The notes beneath the pieces are model-generated. The model had not been told where the DNA came from, made no database searches, and saw only the letters and a list, made by a program, of their open reading frames with translations. A program made the translations under genes and the position numbers. A stretch of 64,000 nt of DNA from Philopedon plagiatum (lineage: Eukaryota; Arthropoda; Insecta; Coleoptera; Curculionidae), in assembly GCA_963971165.1 (NCBI GenBank), contig OZ020190.1:7330582-7394581 (forward strand). The letters are read 5' to 3'. Of the stretch, positions 1 to 9,645 are shown in pieces. Each line of letters begins with the position of its first letter. Position 1 is the stretch's first letter.

Positions 1-1165
1 TTTGATGGCATGACAGCCATTGTGGCGGCTGGCAGTGTCCAAGAACTAGTGATCATGGCAAATGATTCTACGGTCAGTGCGCAAGAGTACAGTGGAAGTA
101 ATGAATTGGTAGTGAATCTAGCTGAAACTGACATGTTGTACTTTAGGTACAAGACCGCTTAACTGATCCTAACTGGTTAGATCGAATGGCTCAAGTATTG
201 TTCAAAATGAAACAACTAAATTTCTTGGTTTGCATATTGACTCCCGCCTTAATTGAACAGTTCAGTGTTCAGTTTATGATAAAACTCAGTGTTTCGACAT
301 TTGACAATGACAGGTAACATCAACAGCTGATATTGGTTCCTTCGAAAAGTACCTCGATCAGTAGTAGTGGTGAGTAGTGAGCCGTATCAAGCTGACACGA
401 CAGGTCGCGTGTTTTATTTTCGTTTGATTTTGGTGTTTTGTGTTTGTGATGTGGGTTTTTCTGTGAGTGTTTTTTGTATAGGGTGGGTTTTAAACATTTT
501 ACTTTTGGACTTTGTAGATTTCAGAGACTAGATTTCCTTGGATTTAATTATTTAAGTTGAACGGTGAGTACAAGTCCAGTCCTGTCTTTCAGCCAACATC
601 TAAACGTAAAATAGGCCGGACTTCAACAGGGTGCCATAAAGGACAAGTGACTGGGCTGCCATATTGCGAGATCTAAGAAAAAGTTTACTATATAAACACT
701 GTCATAAAAAAGCTTGCGCTGCATTCATTTGTACTGTGTAATGTCATTTGTGAGTAGAAAGACTGTTGTCATATTACAACGCTTGTTTCTACTCGATCAT
801 GATCTATGGGATTGTTTGCTGGAGGGTCTTAGCTGGGATTCAGGATGTGCTAGTATAGCGCAAAAAAAGGACCGTTAGAACTATCTTGAATAGGGCCCGC
901 GGGACTCATATAGGTCGCTGTTTGCAGAGTTGGGTTTGTCGACTGTTGTGTCGGCCTTTATATTGCAGTGTTCAGTCTATGTTGAATCACATATAAATAA
1001 ATTTAAGCAAGTGATAGCCTGCCTCATGGCTACTCATTGCGATATGGGGACACATTAGGGACGCCACGGCATAGGCTTGCTGCAACGGCAGGCAGTAAAC
1101 TCGTACTGCCTTTAAAAATAAAGCGTCTAGCGACCCAAGCTCCACTTTGGCTTCTGCAAGGTGCG
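1..1165 (+). mobile_element. 5'-truncated non-LTR retrotransposon (LINE), reverse-transcriptase C-terminal part
   Basis: The + strand translates, with many frame breaks and stops, into the end of a LINE reverse transcriptase. Recognisable pieces are a degraded active-site region just inside the window edge (FDGMTAIVAAGS, where such enzymes have YADDT), the thumb motif TKFLGLHID near 212-240, and a C-terminal stretch near 790-1000 reading like the SYGIVCW...RTI..I..LFAELGLLTV block of insect Jockey/CR1-like LINEs. The 5' part is outside the window or lost. It is clearly a pseudogene. The 3' end seems to run directly into the 5S-derived SINE, so the boundary near 1165 is approximate. Confidence 0.7.
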
Positions 1166-1450
1166 CATACATATACAAGGCGACGCGTTCGATCACCGAA
1201 GTTAAGCTACGCTCGGCACGGTTATTGCTTGGATGGGTGACCGCCTGGGAATGCCGTGTCTCGCACTAAATAAGGAAGGTGGTAGAGGAATTCTTCCTCG
1301 ACCGAGGTGGTACCACCCCACACACCCTCTTAAAAGGGCTGGTGAAATCCCTAGGGACGTTTCCAGCTCTGGATGTGTGAGTCGATCCCCCAGTACACCC
1401 ACGGTACATAGTACTTAGACTTCGGTCTTCGTGGGCTGTCAGAAGATAAA
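1158..1450 (+). mobile_element. 5S rRNA-derived SINE (SINE3-like)
   Basis: Bases 1187-1266 closely match the 3' two thirds of eukaryotic 5S rRNA. They include the internal pol III promoter: box A region (GATCACCGAAGTTAAGC), intermediate element (GGATGGGTGAC) and box C (CCGCCTGGGAATGCCG). The 5' third of 5S is divergent. The 5S part is followed by a body of about 130 nt with an inverted motif (cgaggtggtaccacc) and a tail near 1393-1437 built around CCCACGGTAC...CGTGGG. The element ends in an A-rich run near 1450. Head, body and tail of this kind are the layout of a 5S-derived SINE. The tail recurs at 55556-55605, which supports a dispersed family. It is not a functional 5S gene: the 5' end is degenerate and foreign sequence follows. 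Confidence 0.7.
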
Positions 1451-1534
1451 AAAAATACACACGCATCGTCAATAAACATAACCTCAAAAATATAAATATA
1501 TGATGCACTTGTAACAAATTTGCCGGTCTTGTTA

Positions 1535-1605
1535 CGTCAGCAACGTAGTCCAGAGGTAGAGTATCTGTTTATGGACGGACAGGTGTTGGGTTCGAATTTT
1601 TTAAA
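1535..1605 (+). repeat. tRNA-like segment (degenerate tRNA or SINE head)
   Basis: TAGTCCAGAGG near 1545 fits the pol III A box and GGGTTCGAAT near 1589 fits the B box, at a tRNA-like spacing of about 45 nt. The 3' acceptor strand is replaced by T-rich sequence, so this is not a complete tRNA. It could be a tRNA pseudogene or the head of a tRNA-derived SINE. Confidence 0.4.
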
Positions 1606-3330
1606 ACTTTTGTCATTTAAAATATTATATAAAATTAGGAAATCGGCTCTAAAGGGTGTATTGAAAACGGACCTTCCTCGTTAATTTTTATTTTGACTTT
1701 TTTAAATGTCCCGAGCAAAAAACCAATGGAGTTTGAAAGTTGGCGCATACGCGCCATGAGGAAGTCAAAGTGGAGTTTTGGGTCGCTAGCCGCCTGACTT
1801 TAAAAATTTACAACCGCCTTCCCGTAGTCGTTCGTTCTGTGGAAAACAGGAATTAGTTTAAAGCAAACCTCAAATTATTTTTATTAAGCCAAACGGTATA
1901 CTCGTTGGAGAAATTCTTTACAATGTATATAAGTAGTGTCTCATGACTACTCATGAATGTTTTATTAACGTATAGTTTTTTGTTGACTTGTAATTATTGT
2001 GTTTCTGTTTATGCAGTATCAAATCCCGAAATTTTCTTTCGGGGGGAAAACATTCTTATTGGAGGGAATAAAATTATTTATCTTTTGGTAAACTATGATT
2101 TAAGCAAATCAATTTCTATATTTTACAGACATTCCCCGGGGGGATTTTTCGTGCTACGAGGGAAAATCCCCCCGGGTTACCCCTTGAATTCATCCCTGTG
2201 TTTATGGTTAAAGTTCGACAGCTGTTTTTGATTGTTCGGTCTCTTGGTTCTCCTTTAGGTTAGAGCTAATAGAGAGAATGTATACGGTATTATGACTTTT
2301 GTAACTGCAGTATTTTTGCAATTTTAAGAATTGTAGACGAAAACTATGTCATGTATATTATAATTTATGGTTGAGAGAATAAAAATCTCAAATTAAATAT
2401 TTGGAACGAAGATAAACCACACTAATACTAAAGCACGGCGACGGCTTATTCCAAAAATAAACAGAAGTTTACGGTAGGGAGCCACTGCAAAGATACCAAA
2501 ACGTCGGTAATCATAAATAATATTAGCCGCCGAAAAAAATACGCGACTAAACGAATAGTCATGGAACAATACATCGAACACGTTCGACTCGCTCGTGAAA
2601 TCGGTCATGGCGGGATTGTAAACAATATTTTTGTCTTACGCTTTTCTTGTTTCTGGTACGTGTATTCTATCTATTTAATCTAAAAAATAAACATACGAAT
2701 TTTCCATTATGTATAATGTAGGTGTACGTTTACCCGAGTAAACACGATCCAGCAAATATTGAATTTTGAAATTTAATGGAAAATTTACGTGAAGTTCAGT
2801 GAGGCGATTCGGCGAATTTCCAAATTGAAGCGGGTGATTATTAACTAATGACAATATGAAAGTTAGAGAATCAAGGAGTTTTAGCATATACAACAGAGAA
2901 ACGGAAAATTGAGCTCCATTTTCTCAGAAACTCATACTAATTTAAGATGGCTTTAATACCAAAGCCAGTTCAAGTAGATTTACTTTTGTTTCGCAGCAGA
3001 TATTGACCAGCTTATTGGTTTAAAAATCAGGTCGAGGTACCATTATTTACATTATAGGGCGATCAGGGATTCCCAAACCTGGCCAACTATACGGCCCCCA
3101 ACTACTTTTTAAACACGACTGTTGCCAGACTTCCAGTTATGAGGCATATTGTCAGATTGATAAGCTATACTAAAATAACGCAATTACTTTAAGTTAACAT
3201 CTGCAGTCCTAAATACCAAAGGCTAAAGCATACGACTGACTAATTATTATTAGGATATACCAATGTATAGCTTGTTAAATATAGGTTTGCCTCTAAGTTA
3301 GCCCCGCCCACTACAAGCGCAGTAGACGGG
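1606..3330. other. Non-coding stretch with one strong hairpin and a possible hAT terminus
   Basis: I see no convincing gene. A perfect 14-bp stem (arms 2135-2148 and 2163-2176, C/G-rich then A/T) lies in AT-rich sequence. At about 3064-3082 the sequence CAGGGATTCCCAAACC resembles the terminal inverted repeat of many hAT transposons, but I found no partner end. Confidence 0.4.
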
Positions 3331-3720
3331 TTGTATGTAGAGTTCGTAACAAAAGTGCATGCTTTTTACATTCATTTATGTTTTAACTGTCGCGACGTGC
3401 ATTTCAGTACTGAGTCCATGTCTAATATAAAAGGCAAAGTGTTATCTATGCAAAGTCGTGAAATTTTGCCAAATATTCATTTTATGTTCCAAAAAGTTGA
3501 AGCGAATAAACCCATCAAGGATTTAAAGAAAGTTCAAGAGCGTGCTTCAACTGTTACCGGCGTGTGTATTCGCACAATTCGAACACTAGTAAGGGATGAG
3601 AAAAGTTGAATATGAATTTGAAATTATTAACTCCTAATAAAAAAAGAAGAAAATCGAGCGTTAAAACCGAATTGGATGGTTGTGATGAAGGAGGACTCCG
3701 TCAGCTTTAACGCGACTAAA
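3331..3720 (+). pseudogene. N-terminal fragment of an insect DDE-transposase-type protein
   Basis: An open frame contains, from about 3418, MSNIKGKVLSMQSREILPNI and then KPIKDLKKVQERASTVTGV followed by IRTIRTLVRDEK. This pattern (KGK.L..QSREI at the start, then ..ERAS..TGVS.RT....) is the N-terminal helical DNA-binding region of a DDE transposase family common in insects. In another frame downstream (about 3630-3710) a basic stretch and TELDGCDEGGLRQL fit the linker that follows. No catalytic part is present, so the copy is truncated by about 3720. The assignment rests on memory of family motifs. Confidence 0.5.
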
Positions 3721-4985
3721 AAAAATTAATTGAGTCACTTTCAAAATATATTTGTGCTAAAAAACTTAAGTTGTTTAAGATCTACACATGTTTCACAAAC
3801 AATTTAATTACGAACTAAACTAATTAGACACTTGTAATTTGACAGCACTCATGTTAACGTCATTGTCAAAGATGACGCTAACCGTCAATTAAATTTACTA
3901 CTTGATTAAAAGTTTTGTGCAACCCGCTGTTAGTGCAATAAAGTTTAATTATAAACTTTCTTAGTATTATTGCTCCTTTTAATCCCGTTTATCTTCTATA
4001 ATACTTCAGATTAACCAGTCAGTTAATAAGAGGGATTTAATAGACTAAGGTTCATTGTCAGGCTTCAATAATAACGAAAATAATAAGACTGGTAGCAATT
4101 TACTATATGTATCAGGTAGCTTATCGAATTTAGAGTTGTAATTAGTACCTGCCATAAACATAATTACCAAAATTACTGGAAAGTATTTATGATACCACTC
4201 ATAATCACAATTCAACCCCTTTAACACAAAATAATTTGTCTTTATTCTTTATTAGAATCAAGCAAGCTGAATCCAGGAAAAAAATTGCTGTTGACTGTTG
4301 CCTGACTTAAACTAAAGTAATTTTATTTTTGTCGGTGACAGTACTTTAAACCAAAGCAGAAGCCGCCTAATATTGCCATTTCTGTTATCCAAATGCTACC
4401 TCACTGCCTCGTCCGCGCAAGTATGAATTTTCTCAGAAGCAAAACTATATTTGACAAGCTGTACCATTATTTCTCACCATTAAAGCTTTGCAAACGTGGG
4501 TAATTCCAGGGCGGGAGTTACCAAGCGATGGGCGATGTCGACGGTAGGCGACAAAGCGGCTAGTTTCGCAGCAGCAAGCACCGGGAGCACAACGGGCTGC
4601 TTATCCCTTCGCGTTTGGCATGGCGATGTCGAGACCTCGCCGCTCTTTACCATTTGGGTACAAAGTTCGAAGATTTTTTATCGCTTTCCTGACCTAAAGT
4701 ACAATATAAAGGAATACAGTGTTCTGTTTGTGACACTTGCATCGTTTAGTTGCAGATGACAAATTCAGAGTAAAAAACATGTGTTAAACTGGCAGCTGCA
4801 GATGCATTATTGGGGCTTTATATATGATCTAATGTTTGTATTAAGCTGTTGCAATATTGCTTTCTACGTTCTTCAAAACGAACATTTGGGATCTTTTTGG
4901 GGAAAATATATGCGTAAGTGGCCCCTACCGACCTAGTGGCAATTACGGTACGCTTTTCCTTGTGTCAAAGAACAAATTGAAACTA
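3721..4985. other. Non-coding stretch with a GC-rich island
   Basis: Nothing is recognised except a GC-rich island at about 4490-4660. It carries an 87-codon open frame (4496-4759, +) of unknown nature. The surrounding DNA is AT-rich, so the island is probably an inserted repeat. Confidence 0.35.
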
Positions 4986-5200
4986 CCAATAGGTCCGCAT
5001 TACATAATAAAGAAAACTTTGGATAACAGTTGATGAAAGTACAGATACCAAAAATAACTAAGTAGGAAATGTTTTAGTGCGCATATTAACACCGAATTCA
5101 CCAACGAAGCCATATTGTATTTTCAAGTAAAGGATTAGAAAAAGGCAACGCTGAAACAATCCAACAACTACTAACGCAAACTCTTAAAAGTCAGAGTTAT
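4985..5200 (+). pseudogene. hAT transposase fragment (first catalytic Asp region)
   Basis: With one stop codon, the + strand at about 5022-5110 reads ITVDESTDTKNN, then VGNVLVRILTP and KPYCIF. This corresponds to the block around the first catalytic aspartate of hAT transposases (S.DE.TD.......N..V..L). It continues in a shifted frame to a K..KGNAETIQQLL-like stretch near 5165. The rest of the transposase is absent or unrecognisable. Confidence 0.55.
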
Positions 5201-6100
5201 AGCTGTCCTTTGGCCTACACACCAATAATTTGTAAAACAAAAGAAAAGGCTTGTTATGAATGAACTGCTGCGTCTCCTCTTGCTGAAGGTCAATGGCTAA
5301 TCCCCGCGGAAACTTGGCAACATAGAATTAATTTTCTCATCCCTTTGAATTTTTATGACAACAAAAAAATAGATGCCAAAACCAATATTTCTTTGTAAAT
5401 TTCCATTTTTTTCAAGGAGCACTATTTATATTTCTCCAAAAGAATACTGCTGAAATTGTGATTTTTTCGAACAAGAAAGTTTTAAATAAAAGCCTCTGGA
5501 GGCCAGCAGTAAATTGAGCAATAGGTCAAACGGTTAACAGGGTTTTGTGCCCGAAAGCCGGAGGTCAGGTTTGGGTTAGCTTTGATTAAGGGCCACAGTC
5601 AAAAACACGTTTCATTGAGATACAAAAGATTATTTCTTTGTAGGTCAAAGTTTTTGCTTGTTAAAAGCAAAAACCGAAATAAATTAGGATTAGCTTTAAA
5701 ATTTAATAATTTAGAATAAAAATAATTTCTCTTTAGAGCCTATTTTTTATTTGTAAACTTTTGATATGCAGGATGTTATGAAAATGGTTTAATATATTGG
5801 AATGTACACTTTCTGGTTATGTCGTTGGCAGTGAAAAAGGTAGAAAAATGCAAACAAATACTCCCAGTTTGATTTTGGTTCATGCTCTATAGAATTATCT
5901 TAGATGTGATCTTTATCTGAACCGTCGTCACTGTGTGAAACATGAATAACTATGGGCTCGTGAATAGTCTTGAGTGACCATAATATATTTTTCTTTGTCC
6001 CGAGCCTCCTTAATAACCTTATCTGTGTGCTGTACGTAATTAGACCATTGGTCGACCCCACATTATTTATTCCCATCCTTCAGCACTCTATAACGACCTT
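5200..6100. other. Non-coding stretch, possible tRNA-derived repeat
   Basis: No gene seen. At about 5510-5580 a segment with tRNA-like features (caaacggttaac, then ggaggtcaggtttgggtt) may be an old tRNA-derived SINE, but the B box is degenerate. Confidence 0.25.
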
Positions 6101-6112
6101 GATTGCGTTGAC

Positions 6113-7642
6113 GTGGGCGTCATAAAAGCGTTTGGCCTGTCAATGATAGAAAAACGTTTAGAAAGAGACCCTAACCTCTTTAGGGAGTATAAGAAATTCG
6201 TTGATGAATATGTATCTCTTAATCACGCACAATATGTCCCCTTATCTCTAAAAACTGAAAGTAATGAACCCAAATATTTTTTACTCCACCACTGTGTTCT
6301 TCGCGAAGAAAATAAAACCACTAAGTTGCGTGTAGTATTTGATGGCTCGATGAAGAGCTCTTCAGGACTCTCTCTCAACGATATAATGTACAAAGGTTTC
6401 ATTGTACAGCCTGAGCTTTTTGATATCCTGTTGAGATTCAGAAGTTTTAAATTTGTTGTCACTTCTGACATTAAGAAAATGTACAGACAGGTACGAATAA
6501 ATCCCAAGCACACTCACCTCCAGAATATTCTGTGGCGCGAAAACCCCTCGGAAGCTCTCCAGTGCATTGAACTATTAACCGTCACTTATGGCACTAATTG
6601 TGCCCCATATTTAGCCACTCGCGCCTTGAAGGAACTAGCCCTAAGGTATAAAAATGAGTATCCACTGGCGACAGAAGTCATCATCTCCCAATGCTATGTC
6701 GATGATATACTATGTGGTACAGATTCTCACGAAGAATTGATTGAACTATATCATCAGTTAGTCGAATTGTGCAGTTTAGGAAATTTCAGGCTACACAAAT
6801 GGTCTTCTAATTCTAGCTCCTTTCTAAAACAAATAAATATCCTTGACACTTCTCATAATCACCAGGAAAATTACAATATCAAGATGGATGGAGTATCCAA
6901 TAAAGTCCTCGGTATATTCTGGAACCCAGACTCAGATATTTTCTCGATATCTCTACCTGACGTTTCGATACAAGAATCAGTCACCAAACGTGAAGTCCTA
7001 TCCAAAATTGCGCAAATGTATGACCCCCTAGGCTTAATTGGACCCATTATTGTCACCGCAAAATTAATTATGCAGGAAATTTGGGAAGAAAAAATGGATT
7101 GGGATGATCCTCTAAAAACCCCTCTGCTCGCAATGTGGACAAATTATGCTCAAAAAATTCCGCAACTAAAGTCGTTACAAGTACCTCGGTTTTTCCTATC
7201 TGATAGTGATAGCATCTCCCTAGAAATTCATGGGTTTTCAGATGCCAGTCGCAAAGCGTATGGTGCTTGTGTATACATCAGAGCATTGTACCCCAACGGT
7301 ACTGTATCTTGCCAACTTATTACATCTAAAAGTAGAGTTGCACCGATTAAAGAAATTACTATTCCCCGCTTGGAGCTCTGTGGAGCACTGTTGCTCTCTA
7401 ATTTAGTCACTCGAGTTTGTTCGATCTTGAAAGAAAGGTTGTCCCTTCAATCCGTTAATCTCTGGACCGATTCTGAGATTGTATTAGCATGGTTAAATGC
7501 TCATCCCTCTCGATTTAATATTTTTGTCTCTAATCGCATATCACAGATTAAAACTCTCACCCAAAATTTTAAATGGCGTCATATCCCAACTAAAGAAAAT
7601 CCAGCTGATCACCTTTCTCGTGGATTACACCTGATCAGCTGA
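6113..7642 (+). pseudogene. pol: BEL/Pao pol, reverse transcriptase and RNase H part
   Basis: The 509-codon frame begins in the connector region ahead of the reverse transcriptase (IEKRLERDPNLFREYKKFVD). It then has the palm motif KLRVVFDGS, SDIKKMYRQV and the catalytic YVDD at 6695-6706, followed by the Pao-type thumb region (YDPLGLIGPIIV, then MDWDDPL) and an RNase H core with FSDASRKAYGACVY and WTDSEIVLAWL. It would copy element RNA into DNA and degrade the RNA strand. The first ATG is unlikely to be a true start, because the family makes one polyprotein. The frame ends at 7640-7642 because of a one-base shift at about 7622-7626; coding resumes in the next frame. Confidence 0.92.
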
Positions 7643-9279
7643 TAAACTCAAGTCTTTGGTGGAATGGGCCAAAAATCCTACAGGACTTCAACACAGACTT
7701 AGACTCCTTCAATCGAGATATTGGTCCTACTAATGAAGAAAAGAAAAAAACAAAAACAGTTTTATTCGCTATAACTGATAACTTTTGGAAAACATTGTTT
7801 GAGAAATTCTCGAATTATTCCCGGCTCCAACGAACAGTAGCTTTTATTCTTCGATTTGTCAACAACTGTAAACCTCATTGTAAAAATTTAATTCGTCCTA
7901 TTTCCGTGGATGAACTGAAGAGTTCTGAACTGTTTATTGTAAAACATATTCAAATCCAAGCCTTTTCCAAGGAATTCAGTGAATTAAGTTCGGATGCTGG
8001 ACAAGTATCTAATAAGCAAATTTTAAAGTTAAACCCGTTCCTTGATGCAGACAATCTCATCAGAGTGGGAGGTAGACTATCGCAAGCGCTAATACCCTTT
8101 GAACAAAAATATCCCCTCATATTACCATCAAAAAATCATGTAGTTAAACTGTTATTAAGAAAGGAACATTGCAGGCTAGGACATGCAGGTCCCCCAACGA
8201 TTTTATCCAAGGTTCGTCTAAGATATTGGCCCCTAAATGGGTTAAAAGAGATTAAAAAGATCTCTATAAACTGCCCTAACTGTTTTAAATTTAAAGTAAG
8301 AACATTTCACCAAATTATGGCTGATCTCCCCAAAGCCAGGGTAGTCCCTTCTCGGCCTTTTTCGAAAACAGGAGTTGATTTCGGTGGCTCTTTCCTTGTA
8401 AAGTCATCAACTTTGAGGAGCCCTAAAGTTGAAAAGGCTTATATAGCTGTGTTTGTGTGCATGGCCACCAAGGCTGTCCACATAGAGTTAGTTTCGAGCC
8501 TTCCTTCTCAAGCCTTTCTGGCAAGCTTGAAGCGTTTTATCTCTAGAAGAGGTAGCCCGTCAATCATCTTCAGTGATAACGGGTCAAATTTCTTGGGGGC
8601 TAGTAATCAAATCAAAGAAATTTATGATATGGTAAAATCGGAAAGAACCCAGGAAGAGTTAAATAATTTCCTGTCTGGAAATGAAATACAGTGGCAGTTC
8701 ATTCCTCCTTACTCTCCACATTGGCGTGAACTATGGGAGGCTGCAATCAAAAGCACAAAATACCATTTGAAACCTTTAGTTGGAGATCAAAGATTCACCT
8801 TCGAGGAATTCACTACAGTTCTTACTCAGATTGAAGCTATTTTGAATTCAAGGCCCCTTCAACCATTGTCATCTGACCCCCTTGACCTCGAATGTTTGAC
8901 CCCAGGACATTTCCTAGTAGGAAGCTCATTAACCGCACTTCCGGAAAAAGATATCTCTCATGTCAGTTACAATAGATTAGATCGTTGGCATCGGATAGTT
9001 CAGGTTCAACAACAGTTTTGGTCCAGATGGACAAAGGAATATCTTAATCAGCTGCAAAATAGACCAAAGTGGATGTCTCCGGTTCAAAATCTAACTGTTA
9101 ACGATGTCGTTCTCCTAAAAGAAGACAATACAAACCTTTTTAGCTGGCCTTTGGCTAGAGTGTTGGATGTCATCCCAGGTAAAGATGGAAAGGTCAGACT
9201 TGTAAAGCTAAGAGCCAAGCATGGAATCTTTCATAGAAACATAACTAAATTGTGTCCCTTACCTAAATTTGACGATTAG
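7621..9279 (+). pseudogene. pol: BEL/Pao pol, integrase part
   Basis: This is the continuation of pol in frame +1; the open frame is readable from 7621, well before the ATG at 7795. It carries an HHCC zinc-binding region (HCRLGHAGPPTI to CPNCFKFK, about 8167-8292) and then the catalytic core. The core has a first aspartate in TGVDFGGSFL (about 8371-8400), a second in FSDNGSNFLGA (about 8569-8601) and a glutamate in WRELWEAAIKSTK (about 8722-8760). A C-terminal DUF5641-type tail follows (FWSRWTKEYLNQLQ, about 9019-9060). It would insert the DNA copy into the genome. All catalytic residues are present; only the frame break at about 7622-7626 disables the polyprotein. Confidence 0.92.
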
Positions 9280-9365
9280 TCTTAAGTAATCTTGGAGTTT
9301 TTGATTGGGTGTCTGTAAGTTTAGTTGATTTTTTTTGAAGGCAGCGCCTTCAACGGGGGGGAGTA

Positions 9366-9645
9366 TGTTCCAAAACAGGCATATATAAAATCACAATTCC
9401 ATCTGACAACCTTGCATTCACACGTCACCGGTACCCGGCAATTCGGCCGCCAACCCCGGTTCCGTGCGGGGAGCAGGGTAGTACAGTTCTTTAGGCACAA
9501 GCAGGTAGTCACGTCGCTCTCTCCCCTAACTGCCCGAAAAAGATGGCGTCAGTTATGGCTTTGCAAAGTTAATAGGTTGTCTCCCAGAAGTATTTGTTCT
9601 CAATACATAAAATAAAGTCTCCGAGAAGTATTTGTTCTCAACACA
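9366..9645 (+). repeat. 3' LTR of the BEL/Pao element
   Basis: The LTR is placed from the TG directly after the polypurine tract (gggggggag) to a CA at about 9645. The 3' limit is uncertain because no second LTR is available. It contains TATA-like sequence (tatataaa at about 9380) and AATAAA at about 9610. Two imperfect direct repeats of about 38 bp start at 9579 and 9617 (each with gaagtatttgttctcaa). A perfect 6-bp stem (gaaggc/gccttc, 9337-9352) lies just upstream. Confidence 0.7.

Larger units (their letters stand above)
6100..9645 (+). mobile_element. BEL/Pao LTR retrotransposon, 5'-truncated, with 3' LTR
   Basis: The element keeps the second half of pol (reverse transcriptase, RNase H, integrase), a polypurine tract at about 9354-9363 and a 3' LTR. 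Gag, protease, the start of the reverse transcriptase and the 5' LTR are missing: no copy of the LTR start is seen upstream of 6100. There is no env-like frame between integrase and LTR. Both long open frames survive almost intact with a single frame break between them, so the copy is fairly young although truncated. It lies upstream of the first LRR exon, so it may be in an intron of that gene or in intergenic DNA. Confidence 0.9.

Noticed and set aside
1187..1266. A functional 5S rRNA gene
   Set aside because: The first third of the 5S sequence is divergent, and there is no proper terminator or tandem array; a SINE head fits better.
987..1517. Several 60-83-codon frames around 1-1.5 kb
   Set aside because: They overlap on both strands across the LINE end and the 5S-derived SINE and are explained by those repeats.
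2393..2608. 71-codon minus-strand frame as a gene
   Set aside because: No recognised motif, no exon signals, and length expected by chance in this DNA.
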